A stretch of 64,000 bases of DNA from Blastomyces gilchristii SLH14081. Lineage: Eukaryota > Ascomycota > Eurotiomycetes > Onygenales > Ajellomycetaceae. The number at the start of each line of letters is the position of its first letter. Position 1 is the stretch's first letter. The notes below the pieces were generated by a model that worked only from the letters and a program-made list of their open reading frames with translations, searched no databases and was not told the DNA's origin. Shown piece after piece: positions 1 to 13,256 of the stretch. The DNA is taken from NCBI RefSeq assembly GCF_000003855.2, contig NW_003101682.1:7638141-7702140 (forward strand), written 5' to 3'. The position numbers and the translations under genes are program-made.

Positions 1-598
1 TCATTTCTAAGTATATATATACAAAGTTCATCTCAAAATCACATGCTGTCAGAATATTCTGTGAGATTCATTCTTTTTAATTTTATTAGTCAGATTGCTG
101 ATTAGAAGAAATGAATATTAAAAGATAAGTATCATTTAATATTTCAATATAATCTTTAAAGAATGATCACTGCTTAAAATTATCACTGAGCAAGTCTTTG
201 CTATATTTTATAGAAGATTTTAACAATTGTATAAGCTGACTGTAAAGCACACAGAGTGCTTTCAACATCTCATGAAATACTCTATATAAAATAAGTGAGT
301 ATTTTTAAAATAATAAAAGTTATATTATAATTATATAAGAAGTTAATTCTTATTTTAAAACTGTATCAAGTGAATGCTCAAACCTTTTCACAGTATCTTA
401 ATATAAAGATTCTTATACAATAATATAGAGAAATATCATTGCTTTCTCTTTTATCTTCATTGTATCTATAACACTGAATTCAGAGATAGTTGTATACTTT
501 TTGAGAAGAATAATGAATTGAATGAATATTTCTTGATAAAGATGTGTGATATTCTTAATATAATTAGAGTGAGTATCTGAATTCAGCAGCTGAGCAGT
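1..598. other. AT-rich flank without a recognisable gene
   Basis: This stretch is AT-rich, nearly free of GG and CC, and stop-rich in all frames, like the decayed repeats next to it. It ends at the outer edge of the 3' LTR of G1-a. I could not match it to any other sequence in the window and see no gene in it. Confidence 0.6.
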
Positions 599-1140
599 TG
601 TAATGTGACGGAATTGAAGCAGTGACTAGTCAGCAGTATCATGTAGAAGTAGTTGTTTGAGAAGCCGTATAAGTGAGCTTGACTATCTTGCTTAAATAGT
701 GAGCTTGTGAGCTACAGGATTATTGTGAGAATATTACAGATATGATACTTAGTATACTAAGAAGATTATATAAGAAATATAGTAACTCTTGTATATATTC
801 TTCTAGAAGAAAATGAATCACTGATTTTTTAATCAGAAGTCAGCATCTAGCTATTCTATATAGATAATGAGTGAATACTCTTCTTTCACTCTATAAGTAA
901 GAATAGTTAAAGTGATATCTCAGCAGTATCTCACTATTATGAAAGAGTAATCTGCTGACCTTGTATAGAAGTAAGATTCTTATATTTATTAATTAAATCT
1001 TTCTATATTATATCTGAATGATATCATAGAGTGATTGAAAATCAGTTTGAATAATCTGTGAGATAAATGAAATTATTCACAGAGAAGTAATAAGCTATAT
1101 AAAACTGTAATAAAATCTTAACATAGCTGAGAGTATAATA
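599..1140 (-). repeat. 3' LTR of G1-a
   Basis: Aligns along its length with the 534-bp LTRs of the same family at 55123-55656 and 62394-62927. It begins TGTAATGTGACGG, the reverse complement of the family's LTR 3' end, and ends at the junction with the internal polypurine-type tract (read on the minus strand). It is slightly longer than 534 bp because of a small indel. Confidence 0.85.
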
Positions 1141-1616
1141 ATACTCTTCTCTTTAAGAGTATAGTTCTGATGCTCTCAAGATTATCAGATTAGAAATTAT
1201 CTTTGTTATATAACAATAGTTATTAACTGATTTTAACAGTGTATATACTGTGTGTGATACAAAGAAATAGATAAGTTTCTCTACTAACTGTGTAAATCTT
1301 CTTTTCTCATCTCTATTCAAATTAAACATATGATAAGTGAATTTCTTATATATTGATTTAAAATATGAAAAATGTAGTTAATAAGTGACTTATAGATCTC
1401 TCATTATATTCTGTCCTGTATATGAAATTCTCTGCAAAAGTAGTGTATTTTAGAGACAAAGCTAACAGTAGTAGTGAAATTTTTTTAAAAAGATTTTCTC
1501 TCTCTGTAATATATTTTTCTCCCTCTCTCTCAATCTGTAATAGTAAGTGTATAAGAGCATCATTCTTCAAAGATAATAAAAGGCTTATTCTAATACTTTT
1601 TAGTGATTAAATATCT

Positions 1617-2139
1617 TCATAGTGTGACTGCAGCCTCTGTGACTGTTAAGAAAGATAGATTGAAGATGAAGACAGCAGTATTGATAAACTGTGAGAGTAT
1701 TACTCTCATTGTCACATCTTCTTCTTCTTCTTCTGCATCTCTTGCAGCTGCAGCAGTAGAAGCTGTGTCTTATAGTGAGATATTATCTCTTCTACTGATT
1801 AATTTAACAGTATCTGATTCTTTCTCTGTCTCTCTCACTGCTGTTGCAACACTATCTGTTTTGTCAATTAATATAGTGATGTATAATTCTATGTGATTAT
1901 TCAGAGAGAATCTCAGAGAAAGCTTGATTCTGAGAACAGTGACTCTGAGAAGTTCAATCTGTAGTTTCTTCTCTATGACATGTCTGAGCTCTGCTCAGAA
2001 TGCTGCTGAGTTAAGTCTGCAAAGTTCTGCAGTTTCTTTATCTTCTCTCTGTGAGAAGACTCTAGTGTGATCTCTGACTGATATTATCACTTATCTACAC
2101 TATACTAAGCAGCTGAAGAAAGAGAAAATGTTATTTTTC
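1617..2139 (-). pseudogene. G1-a copy of the third (post-pol) ORF
   Basis: Read on the minus strand, this segment aligns codon by codon with the open frames at 46061-46585 and 56132-56647. Shared blocks are SQREDKET, an AELR segment, KLQIELLRVTV, SRRDNISL, an acidic run (EEEEED) and a hydrophobic C-terminus ending in the same TGA stop. The start codon is not preserved and several in-frame stops are present. I do not recognise the product. A 97-codon open frame on the plus strand (1603-1896) overlaps it and is treated as a shadow. Confidence 0.5.
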
Positions 2140-3170
2140 TATCTCTTCTCTTACTTCTGTTATTTTCATTATATCTATAACAATAACTTCTATCTCTCTG
2201 TAAGTATTACTTTATAAGAAGATATTATATCAGTTCTGATATGAAGCTCAGATATCTAAGCAGTACAGAGTAAGAGTCTCAGAGCTTTAAGTGTTAACAG
2301 ATTCTATTAAGACTGAGAAGATCTCTCTTACTTATCTATAAAAGAAGATTAAAGTGTGAATCTCTGAGATGAAAAAACATCTTAGAATGACTAATCTTAA
2401 GAAGAGATTAGCTGATACTGCTATTAAAAGTGCTATAAAGATTAATTACTGATTAAAGAGAATCTCACTTCAATTGAAGTAGATAACTGAGATACTTTGT
2501 AAATTAATAAGTTAATACTTTATATATTTCTCATACTCTTCTGTGATATTGCAGTACTAACTTCTCAGTAGATAAAGATACTGATACTGAAGACTTCAAT
2601 GATGAAGAATGAGTTTAATGAGAGTATAATTATTAGTGAGTAGATCTTAAGATCTCTCTTTTTACTTTTTCTGCAGACTGCAGCTCTATTAAAATAGTAG
2701 CAGTCTGTAAATTAATAATATTAATCTCATTGATTTCAAATATCTCTTTCTTTTCTTATTACTCACTTCAGAAATTTTACACTTGTGTAGTCTTATTAAA
2801 CTTCTAAAAACTCTTTGAGAGAAAATAGAAGAAGAGTGTTATAGAGTTTATAAGATATCAGCTTATTACTGTGAGATTATCTCTAAAAAAACTCTTTGAG
2901 AAAAATAAGAAGTCTTAAGTAGTATTTCTTATTCAATGTCTCTGATGTGTAACAGAGCAGTCTCTACTAGCTATTTTATAGCTTGTAATCTCTTTCTCAG
3001 TATTTTTCAAATACTTAAGTGATTCTCATGAATTCTCTGATAATGAATAATCTTCTTATTTAATAAGATATTAAAGCTTACTGTAATACATTTATTTATT
3101 CAATATTTTCTTTATAAGATATTCAGAATCACTCTTAATCTTAATATTATTTAACTGAAACAGCTTCATC

Positions 3171-3317
3171 NNNNNNNNNNNNNNNNNNNNNNNNNNNNNN
3201 NNNNNNNNNNNNNNNNNNNNNNNNNNNNNNNNNNNNNNNNNNNNNNNNNNNNNNNNNNNNNNNNNNNNNNNNNNNNNNNNNNNNNNNNNNNNNNNNNNNN
3301 NNNNNNNNNNNNNNNNN
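3171..3317. other. Assembly gap (147 N)
   Basis: A run of N inside G1-a. By comparison with the sister copy near 57690-57875, roughly 180 bp of integrase C-terminal sequence would lie here. Confidence 1.
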
Positions 3318-4035
3318 TAGTACTTGATTCTCTATTAAGAACTTTATTGAAAGATGTTTTTAATTATAGTATTTTATCTGCTACTTCTGAGTATAATGAA
3401 TACTTTTTACTATCTTCTTATAAATTTTGTTTAAAAGTTTCAATCTAGTTTTTACTTCTGATACTGAGAAATACTCTATTCTCTGTATCTGTTTAATATT
3501 CTGACTGTCTATTCTCTTCTTTGAAATATTATCCATGATGTCACTGAGTAATGAAGAATTATATTCATAATAAATATAAAAAGAAGATACTTTTAAGATT
3601 ATATTCTTTTCATTATTATACATAAATTCAGTGATTAGAAGATGTTTAAGTTAATTATTCTGATCATATAAACAGAATACTTAAAGATGTTATTCTAATG
3701 TCTGATTCTGACATTCAGTCTGATCATCTGTCTGTGAATAAAATACAGTACTGAGAACATATTTTATTATAAGATGATAGTAAAAAGCTGATCAGTATTT
3801 ACTGATGAAGAGAAATTCTCAATCTGTTATCAATGATTTCAGAGCACTGTGATCATGAATAATAATATCTAAAAACAGGTCAGTCAATTCAGGAGCTTTA
3901 ATCTTTTTATAAGTAGAGATATATTTAGTCATCTTTATAAAGCAGTCAACAATAATTAAAATTAAGTCATATTCTTTAACTCTTATTGACTTCAGCAGAT
4001 CAACTATGAAATTCATTGATAGATTCTGTTATAAG

Positions 4036-4541
4036 TAGACTGACCATGTGACCGTGTCTGAGACCAGGACCGGAATATTTGATGATTTCATTATCAATTC
4101 AACTGATTCTATTACACAGTTTTAACATTAGATAGTAGTCTCATACTGTCTCAGTGAGACTTACTGTCTACTCTTATCATATTTTTCAAATGAGATCATG
4201 ATTTCCACTTCTCAATTTAAATTATTTTTATTCCTTTAAATAACTTTAAATCTCATTTAAGTGTTATCAAAAAGTGTTACTTTTTAAAAAATTAAAAATA
4301 GTCTAAAAAAAACCATAAAATGTCTAAAAATAGTAACTTGATGCCAAGAATAGAACTAAATGAAATCAAATGAGACTACTTTCTTAATTTTTCTAAGTCA
4401 TGATCTTATTTTGAGATCTGATATATAGTCACTTTGCATGTTTTTTTAATGATTAGTCCCAGCGGGATTCATGTCAAGAAATGTATGAGATCAGATCAAA
4501 TGAAATCAAACATGAAATTCATAATCTCAGTAATCAGTCTA
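4036..4541 (+). mobile_element. hAT-like MITE copy 1
   Basis: A 506-bp element with terminal inverted repeats TAGACTG..CAGTCTA, inserted in the integrase region of G1-a. Its flanks are GTTATAAG and GTCATAAG, an 8-bp target duplication with a single C/T difference. The uninterrupted site, ..CTGTTATAAGCTCTTT.., is seen in the sister copy G1-d near 58590. It has no coding capacity. Eight-bp duplications and short TIRs are characteristic of hAT transposons; that assignment is inference. Confidence 0.9.
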
Positions 4542-6130
4542 GTCATAAGCTCTTTGAAATAGATAGTGATGCTAACTTGCTGTATTACTTATACTGTGAA
4601 ATCTTTATTCTTTAATAGATATTGTAAGTCTCAATATACTCTTTAACATCTGTCTAAAGTTTGTCATAAATATATTTATATTTTAGAAGCTCTTCAGTCT
4701 TCTTTAATCTGAAGTGTTCAGTATGAGAATTATTATAATGAATTGTCAATAACTTCTAACACACTGCTTTGCTATAAGAGATGAAGACTGAATTATTTAG
4801 CAGTAGAAGTTCACATTCTTCTAGTTATCAGTGACTTGATTTCTTAGTGATATCATCTCACTCAGAGTCTGTCTCTTTCAAGTATAAACTGAACTCTTTC
4901 TTCTTCAACTTCTGAATTCAAGCTGCAGTAGAGATATTCCTCTGCTATACTTTATTAATAAATTCTAAAAGTAGTCAGATTGAAAGATTGTGAACTATTT
5001 TATTCTTTATCAATTCAATGATAGTAAGATATAACATGAGAAACTCATAATCTTCAGTGTTAGTTCTCTGCAGAGACTCAGATTTTCTTTCATCTTCTAT
5101 ACTAAGTTACACAGCTGTCTTATCAGCACTGTTTCTGAGCTTTAGAGAATCTTAATTCTCTACAGTCAGCTTCTTCTGCAGTGATAATTCAGATTCTTTT
5201 ATAGAATTCTTCTTCTCATCAATGATATTATAATCAGACTGTTTAAACAGTATATCAACAGAGTTAAGTCAATCTAAACAGTATCAGATATAAAAATTGT
5301 ACTCTGAAAGCAGCTTCACTCATCTGACTTGATGTCTCATCAAGCTTTTTGTTATCAAGAAGTAATGTAGATTTGTATAATTAGTGAAATTTTACACTGA
5401 GTATTTACTATTCTGAAGATAATATTATCAGATCTTAAAGAATTCAATAATTACTAACATCTTTTAATCATGAGTATTATATCTTTTCTGCATGAGTAAT
5501 AACTTCTTGAAGAAGAAGATCACTGATCTTTATTTACAGTGTCTTATAGACTCTGTGAAAAAATCTTCTCTCACAGACATTTCATTGTCTGTATCTCTGA
5601 GATTTATTATCTCTTAATTCTTTCAATGTTGAAAGGCCTTCAGTCTCAACTGTGAAAAGATTTCACAGATCTTATTTCTGAATACATCAGTCTTACACTG
5701 ACTGAGTAGATTGAAGTTAAAGTTATTCAGTATTATAATATCTATAAAAGATTGTTTCAATTCTGCAAATACTCATACAGTGTTTTAAGTGAGAGTAAAG
5801 AATTTCATTTTTCTGTCTTTAACACTTCTCTTTAATAGATCTGTAAGAGGAGCAGTAATCTATGAATATGCATAGATGAATTATCTATAGAAATTCACAA
5901 ATTTTAGAAACATCTGCATCTCACAGTATGTCTGCAGTATTAGCCAGTTCTCAATGACAGAGACCTGACTTCTGTTCATTAAAATGTCATTAATCTCAAT
6001 AATATAATCTAAGAAATCAATTTTCTGCATGTAGAATAAGCATTTTGCAGTGTTTATATAGAGCTAATACTGTCTTAAGCAACTCAACACTTCTCAAATA
6101 TGAGTATTATATTCTTCCTTCATTTTTGAG

Positions 6131-6261
6131 AATTATTATTTATTATTATTCTTTAATTATAGATGTATACAGTCATAGACTATGATATTTACCTGAGAAC
6201 TAAAAGTTCTCAGAGTTGTTCTAATATCTATAGAGTTAACTATTATACATTTGCCAATTTC
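6131..6261 (-). mobile_element. LINE D tail fragment, part 1
   Basis: The 3' end of the same LINE family as copies A-C, on the minus strand. It starts with an (ATT)n run (the AAT tail) and contains the conserved 9-bp stem hairpin at 6193-6213. It is interrupted by G2 after ATTTC and continues at 13515. Only about the last 210 bp of the LINE are present, the usual result of 5' truncation. Confidence 0.75.
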
Positions 6262-6519
6262 TGTAAGAAATCCCGCTCCTCGCGGATTCTTTACCTCTAT
6301 TCCTATCTCTCATGTAATCAATAGGGTTAGCGGCCCTTGACTACACACAACTATATAGACTGGAGTTCACAAATACTATTCACAACTCAGCTTGAATACT
6401 ATTATACATTTAATCTCTACATTTTATCTTTCTACTGTGAATACTTTTAGTAGTTAACAGTACATATCATGTCAAGCTGCAAACACCTGAATAATTATCT
6501 GTAAGCACTTATTCTTACA
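6262..6519 (+). repeat. 5' LTR of G2
   Basis: 258 bp, TGTAAGAA..TTCTTACA. Its outer end (about the first 90 bp) is GC-rich and little mutated, with CCCGCTCC and CGCGG motifs. Its inner end is more decayed than the same part of the 3' LTR. Confidence 0.93.
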
Positions 6520-6799
6520 TTTCAAGCTCAGTTAGTCAGCAACTATCTGTTATGACTGAAAGAACTAGAAACTTGTATACTTCAATCTCTGCAAACTCTA
6601 CTGCAGACACTCAGAAGCAGTCACTTAAATCATGAATAATCTCTGTGAAAGAAGTCTCAGAGAACTTATTAATCACTCACAGAACATTATTCTCTATATC
6701 TGTGACAGAGAAATTCTTCAAACTCATAAATAAATCAATCTTAGTGAAGAACATTCTTAAGCATCTCTTACAGAATTAAGCTATTTTTCTATAAGAAAT

Positions 6800-7640
6800 G
6801 CTTACTGTCTGTAAACACTCTTGAACTGAGTTTCTAGATATAATCTTCAGAGATATCTACAAATTGAAAAGACACTTTCTTAAGCTGTGATCACTTAAGA
6901 CTACTTATCAAATCACAATCTATAAAAGCTTTTATGAGTTTGTATTTAAAATTGACTTACAAGCTCAGCTGTGTAATATAGAAGATAAAGAAGCTGTCAT
7001 TTATATAATAACAGATCTCTACTATACTGAAGTTAAGAACTGACTGAATCATCTAAAGAATAATTACAAGAGATCTCACTGATCTGTTCTTAAGACCTAT
7101 CTAGAGAATAAGTTGAAAGACTTTATAAGCTGAACAGAGAATATCTGAGCTATGATTATTAATATTAGAAAAAGAGATGAGAAATCTGATAAAGACTACT
7201 TACAGTACTTCATGAAATTATGATATGATTTAAGATCTGTGAAAACAGAACTCTGAAATAAGATCTGAATAATGATATTTATAAAGAGACTGAATAAAGA
7301 TATGTAGAATAAGCTCATTGAGTAAGACTCTAAGTTCTTAACTCTGAAGAAACTGATAACTCTTATTTACTACTTACAGATCACTGTGAGAGTCACAGAC
7401 TTATAAAGAGTGAATCACTGATCAGCTCTGTGAGAGTTAGAATAATAGAGAACAGATTTATTAGAGACAGATAACAAGATATAGAGAGATTCATATCTGA
7501 CTGCTGAGCAGAGAGAAAGAGCTTTATAAGCTTCTGTAAATAGAGTATATAATAGAGAGATTAAGAAAAAGAGACTCTGCTTCATCTATTCTAAATCAGA
7601 ACATCTTCATACAAACTGTCTGAACAAATTAAAATAGAAA
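6800..7640 (+). pseudogene. G2 gag remnant
   Basis: Reading through stops at expected Trp positions gives a helical gag-like protein followed by a CCHC zinc knuckle at 7578-7619 with spacing C-x2-[C/Y]-x4-H-x4-C. The second Cys is now Tyr (TGT to TAT). Gag would form the virus-like particle and bind the element RNA. The start codon cannot be fixed because of decay, so the ends are approximate. Confidence 0.7.
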
Positions 7641-10600
7641 TTTAAGAAGTTACAGACAGAGTCAGTAACAGTCTTCTTAAGAATCTTAAAGCTGATATCT
7701 GAATCTGTTACTTTCTCAATGAAAATGCTTACTTACAGAGAGAGATCACACTGCAGTACTGCTGCTTTGCAAGTATGAAAAGCATTGATAAACTCAGAAT
7801 CTCAGGTCACTGTAGTGTTTCTAAAGCTTACAGAGTGAATGAGCTAAATGATAAAAACTGAGAATCTGCTCTTATAATAAGCAGAGTGTGAGAACTCAGA
7901 TTTAAGAGCTGAGAGACTTACAAGAGTCATCTTTGAATTGTAAGATCTCTCTGAAATCTGAAGAAGATTTATAGAAACTGTGATTATTACAGATATCACA
8001 GATAATATGTATTTAAGACTTGTATAACTTTAAAGATATAATCTGTACATAGCTGTCTGTAAGTCAGGTTTATACTTCTGATCAGTGTTGACAGACTTAC
8101 TTATAGAGATAGAATCAGTTAATACTGTAGAGTTAATTAGAGAAGACAAGCTCATCTATATAATAACTTTATAAATATCTGAGAATCTCATAGTTATAAA
8201 AACTGAGCTTCAGATATCAGAGAAATACTGAGATCTTACAGAGATATATAGCTTAGTAAAGACAGCTGAGCTTTCTTCTTACTATAAGAAGAATCTGATA
8301 ATAGATTTAATAGAAGAGTAGAAACTCTTCTGAAAATCAATCTATAAGCTCTTTCATCATGAGACAGAGGTCTTATAAATCTATATAAAGAAGAATCTGA
8401 AGAATGACTTTATTCAATCTTCACAGATCTCTGTGAAAGCCTCTGTGATATTTATAAAGAAGAAGAATGAAGATCTCAGATTATATATAGACTATTATAA
8501 TCTGAACTCTAAGATAATAAAGAGTTACTACTCTCTATCTCTGATTGAGAATGTGATTAATTATCTCATGAAAACTGTTATATTCACACAACTGAATATG
8601 ATTAATATACATATATAACTGTAAATACAGTCTAAGAATAAATAAAAGACTGTCTTTAGAACTGCACTGAAATTATTTGAATATCTAGTGATATCTTTTG
8701 ATCTAGTTAATATCCCTGTAGTATTTCAGTCTTTTATTAATAAAATACTTCATATATATCTGAATGTCTTTGTAATAATATATCTGAATAATGTGATGAT
8801 ATACTCTGTGAAGAAGAAAGAACACACTGAGTATGTATAAAGTGTATTAAAGATCTTAGATAAGACAGAACTGTATATTAAGCTTATAAAGTATAACTTC
8901 AGTATCTATCAGATTAATTTTCTAGAATATGTAATCACTGTAGATGATATTCAGATGAAATCTTCACAGATTGAGACTATTCTATTATAACTGAAACTAA
9001 CTAGTATTCATGAGATTCAGATCTTTCTGAGCTTTATGAATTTCTATAGACAGTTTATCTTTACATTTATAAGAATCTTCTTAACTCTTATAGACTTACT
9101 GAAGAGTGAAAATAAGAAGAAGTTATTCTATAAATGAAGAATGAAAAGATTATTAAGAAGAGAGAGTTGTAAGAACTTTCTTATTTTAGAAGCTTATGAG
9201 ATCTTTATAAGATTGAAATAAATATTCATGAACATAGTGATGCTATTTCACTTTAATCTCTTACTTCTAATCAGATTAAAGATAGATATCTTCTTCTTTA
9301 TAATTTCAGAAATAGTCTTGTAACTATAGTTAAATGAGAACTGAGTTTCAGTGATCTTTTTCTCACAGAAGATGCAATCTGCAGAGATTAACTATGACAT
9401 TTATAATTAGAAGTTTTTTATAATAGTGAAATTCTTTCATCAGTAATATCACTACTTTAAGAACCTTATAACAGTGATTACTATTAGAACTGATTATAAC
9501 AGCTTATAATAGTTTACTTTAATTAAGAAACTCTCACAGTAATAGATTTACTAAGCTCAGAGACTGAGTGAGTTCTGATTCAAGATAGAATATATTAAGG
9601 AAACTAAGAACTCAGCAGACAGACTCTCTCACAGATCAGACTATATTAAGAAGATCAGAGTGACAGATACAGAGAGACTAGAGAAGATAGAAAAGCTTTA
9701 TAAAATGCTCAGACTGAGTATTATAAAGAGATTAACTGAAGAGTCTCTCAATTCTCTATAAGAGAAGAGAGAGAAGAGAGAGAAGAAGTCTGTATAACTA
9801 CTCTCTATAACACTGAGAGTCAACACTCTGAGAATCTTTATAAGAATTCTTGAAGAGAGTATCTATAATCTGAAGAGTTTACAGACTTTGAGAAGCACTG
9901 TGAAAGATCTGATATAAGAAGAAACAGAGTATAAGTCTTTGTAAGATCTTCTATTCAGATTATCTGAACTGTAATTAAAGAATGAATATACTCAGTATAT
10001 TTAGAAACTGCTCACAGTAGAGATTAATTCTGCAGAAATAAAGAATTAAAGAGATTTAAATAATCTCTTATAAAGAGAGAGCTGAATTTATATATCTATA
10101 AATAAGTTTCTATATATAGAACTTATTAAAAGATATTATAACTCTTCTCTAGTAGATTATTTTACAGATACTAGAACTCATAAGTTATTTATAAGAAAAT
10201 ACTTCTGATCAAAGATGTGAGAACTTGTGAAGAAGATAGTGAATTCTTATACTATTTATCAGAATTCACAGATAGTATGATTCAGATTATATAAAGAACT
10301 TACTTCTCTACTCATTCTATAAGAATCTTGAGAACAGCTAGAAATAAATACTCTTATAAGTCTCTCTGAAAGTAAGAACATATATAATACCTGCTTTGAC
10401 AGTGTGCTGATGATAGTGAATTACTTTATCAAGATAACATACTTTATACTTATCTATAAGAACTTGAAGTTAAAGAATTTGACTTATATCTTTATCTATG
10501 ATGTGATTCAGTTATATGAATTATCTGTGAATATTATCTCAGATAGAGAATTAATTTTTATAGAAGAGTTCTGATCTGATCTGATAATTATACTGAAGAT

Positions 10601-11375
10601 CTTATAAGATTTAAGTATGACTTTTCATTAACAGACAGATGATCAGATAGAATATCTGATAAGTATATTAAAACAGTATCTGCAGTGTTTTATCAATTAC
10701 AATCAGAATAACTGAGTGTATTGATTATCACTTATAAAGTTTATATATAATAACTTAAAGTATATTAGCACAGATAAAACTCTCTTTGAGATGCTCACTG
10801 AGACTCATCTGCAGATGATCTTGATAAACTTATAAGAGTACACTATAGAGTGTGATAATGTCTGTGAACAGACTGAGAGAATTCAGAAGATTCAGAAGAA
10901 AGCTTATAAATTCTTGAGAAAGACTCAAGAGTATCAGAAAAGATACTATAACTTCAAGCATATTGTAAAGAGTTTCAAGAAAGATGATAGAGTCTAACTA
11001 AGTCTAGAAAACATTATTATATAGAGATCTAGTAAGAAGCTGAATCTCTTACAGACAGAGTCTTATAAGATTATAAAGAAAGTTGGCTTATAGTTTTATA
11101 GATTGAAACTGCTATCTAAGTTATAGATATATAATATTTTTCATGTCTTCTTACTCTGTAAATATAAGGAATTCTCAGAAGAGAATTCTGTGACTTATTA
11201 CTCTGTTTATAAGATACTAGAGAGTGAAAGAGAATATCAGATCAAAGAAATTATTAACTCAGAGAAGCAAGATTATGAGCTCTGATTCAAGATTCAGTGA
11301 TAAGAATATTCTGATATGATGAATGAGTTCACTTAAGAATCATCTGAATAGATAAGACATCTGTAGAAGCTGAGA
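7640..11375 (+). pseudogene. G2 pol remnant (RT, RNase H, integrase, chromodomain)
   Basis: The reverse transcriptase region around 8433-8960 reads KNEDLRLYIDYYNLNSKIIK, the conserved gypsy block that normally reads LR..DYR.LN. The catalytic YxDD box at 8781-8792 is YLNN, both Asp changed to Asn by G-to-A. RNase H follows at about 9140-9540. The integrase core at about 10380-10990 is recognisable by ..SVLMIVNYF.. and ..NIISDRE... At about 11220-11370 a segment EYQIKEIINSEK..YEL.FKIQ..EYSDMMNEFT has the layout of a chromodomain, with its aromatic positions turned into stops. Protease was not located with confidence. Broken by dozens of stops. Confidence 0.8.
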
Positions 11376-13256
11376 CATGACTTTTATATTATAAATTTTA
11401 ATAAGTCAGAATAATACAGTCTTCACTAAGAATCTGATTATAATAAAGATATTAATACTGTTATTTATAAATTCTAGTCTATAAGATGATGAGTTTCTAC
11501 TGAGATGAACAGTTCATGATATATATAAAGAGAAGAAGAAATCATGCTCTTATTAAAGTTAAAAAATAAGAAAATAAAAACAGAGCTGTGAACATAATTT
11601 AGAGATTAATAAAGAAAAAACAAAGAAAACTCACACTTATATTCTTAATATCTATGACACTCAATCTCTTCATAACTATCAATTTTCTTCTTTAAAGAAG
11701 CAGAGAGTATTATATCTGCAGTACAGATAATTGTTACATTTAATATAAAAACTATCAGAAATGCACAGACTTCAGAGAAGCTGAACATCAGAGTATATAT
11801 AGTTGTAACAGAATCTTGAGAGCTGATCATCTGTGTGTGTGATCAGATATCTCTTATAAAGCTATATTCACTTTCTCAGTTATACTGAAGTATTCAGCTC
11901 AGAAATAATTGAGATATGAAGAGAGAGCTTATCTGTTCAGATTAACATCTGTTATGAATTCATGACATTCACATTGTCTTGATTATCTGGATTTTACAGG
12001 TACTCAGAGACTCATCTCTCATTAATAATAAGATTGCAGAAATGCACTGCAGTGTGAGAATCATTGATAGAGAACCTAGACATATTTATATATACCTGAT
12101 CAGAGATTGTACAGGCAGAGAGAAAGTGATCATAGATCTGTGAGACTGCAGAAGACACTGATAAAATCAGAAGCTTTACAAGAACTATTAGCTAGAATCT
12201 GTAAGAAATTACTTATAAGAAGACTTACAGCAAAGAGAAGAACTGTGCTGTTTAAAGTCAGAAACTGATCTGAAAGAGACATGAGATTGATTACTGATCT
12301 GAAGATCAGATGTGATGACAGAGCTGAAGAGAGTGAAGACACTGTTATAAGCAGTGATATCTCTGCTTCATCAGTTAGTAAAAAGTGATCAGAGAAGTTA
12401 TAGAAATACTCATATGAAGCTCAGCAGTGATCAGACATTATTTATAAAGATATTAAAATTAAAAAATTTTTTATTCTTGAGAAGTTCTTGAATTAATATA
12501 CAAATATTGTCAGAAACACTCTCTCTCTATCATCTGAATAAAAATACTTTATAGATGAATAAGAATACTCACAGTTTATAAGAATGAAAACTGTTATAGA
12601 AAAAGAAATAAGAAGATGAGATTTCACAGATAGATCTGAGATATTTATACTACTCTAGAGAGATTTGTTTACACTGTGAATAATTCTGCAGAACAGTCAG
12701 ATCACTCTAGTAAATAAAGAGTGATTATGAATCACAGATCTGAATCTTTCTATATGACTATAAAAAGTGATTGCAGACTGTAGACATCTTGATTCTACAA
12801 TTCTATAGAGTTAATGAAAGAATGAGAAATTTCTCATAATTCTACAGTATCAAAGAATAATGATTCATAAGAATAAGTGAAAGATTAACTCATGAATACT
12901 TCTCTTTAATAAGAGTAATCTCATAGAGAGTAATTCATCTGTGAGATGAATCTATATAACAGTTATATAAGAATCTTATGAAAATAATTAAGAGTTAACT
13001 GAAATTCTTCTATATGAAAGATATGAGATGAATATATATAATAGTTAGAGAAGAATCTGTAGATTATAAAGAATCTTACAGAATAAGAAACTAAGTGACA
13101 GACTCTTTTCTCTTCACAGTAATAAGGGATTTTTTCTCACTGAGATTTTTTATAGATATGAAGGGTTTTTAGTGAGTATTACTACAGTGCTGAGCTGATT
13201 CTATAAAGTCACTCAGTGAAAGACTTCATGAACAAAGTCTTAGAGAGAAAGAGATA
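11376..13256 (+). other. G2 region between pol and 3' LTR
   Basis: About 1.9 kb of internal sequence between the chromodomain remnant and the 3' LTR. The last ~850 bp are shared with the G2-family remnant at 52577-53428 (inverted), so they are a normal part of the element. Only short open frames on either strand; no product recognised. Confidence 0.6.

Larger units (their letters stand above)
599..6130 (-). mobile_element. G1-a: 5'-truncated Ty3/gypsy chromovirus copy
   Basis: A minus-strand member of the family represented by the complete copies at 39760-47593 and 55123-62927. It keeps the 3' LTR (599-1140), the third-ORF region, a chromodomain remnant, integrase, RNase H and the C-terminal part of reverse transcriptase. 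Similarity stops inside the RT at about 6130, where the (ATT)n tail of a LINE fragment begins, so the 5' half (gag, protease, 5' LTR) is missing. A MITE sits at 4036-4541 and an assembly gap at 3171-3317. The sequence is heavily C-to-T/G-to-A mutated and cannot be autonomous. Confidence 0.85.
2950..6130 (-). pseudogene. G1-a pol remnant (RT thumb, RNase H, integrase, chromodomain)
   Basis: Read 5' to 3' on the minus strand, the remnant holds the end of reverse transcriptase (about 6125-5850), the RNase H-like region (about 5780-5000), and the integrase core. The core fragment at 4016-3819 reads MNFIVDLL..YDLILIIVDCF, the typical start of a gypsy integrase catalytic core. An integrase C-terminal piece lies at 3623-3381, and a chromodomain remnant near 3060-2990 still reads YLI(K)..EDYSLSEN. 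The frame is cut by the MITE at 4036-4541, by the N gap and by many stops, mostly TGA, TAG or TAA at expected Trp or Gln positions. RT, RNase H and integrase are standard Ty3/gypsy parts; the chromodomain places the family with chromoviruses. It is non-functional. Confidence 0.8.

Noticed and set aside
11645..12342. Small minus-strand ORFs in the 3' part of G2
   Set aside because: Antisense to the element, no conserved motifs and no support from the partial copy at 52.3-53.4 kb.
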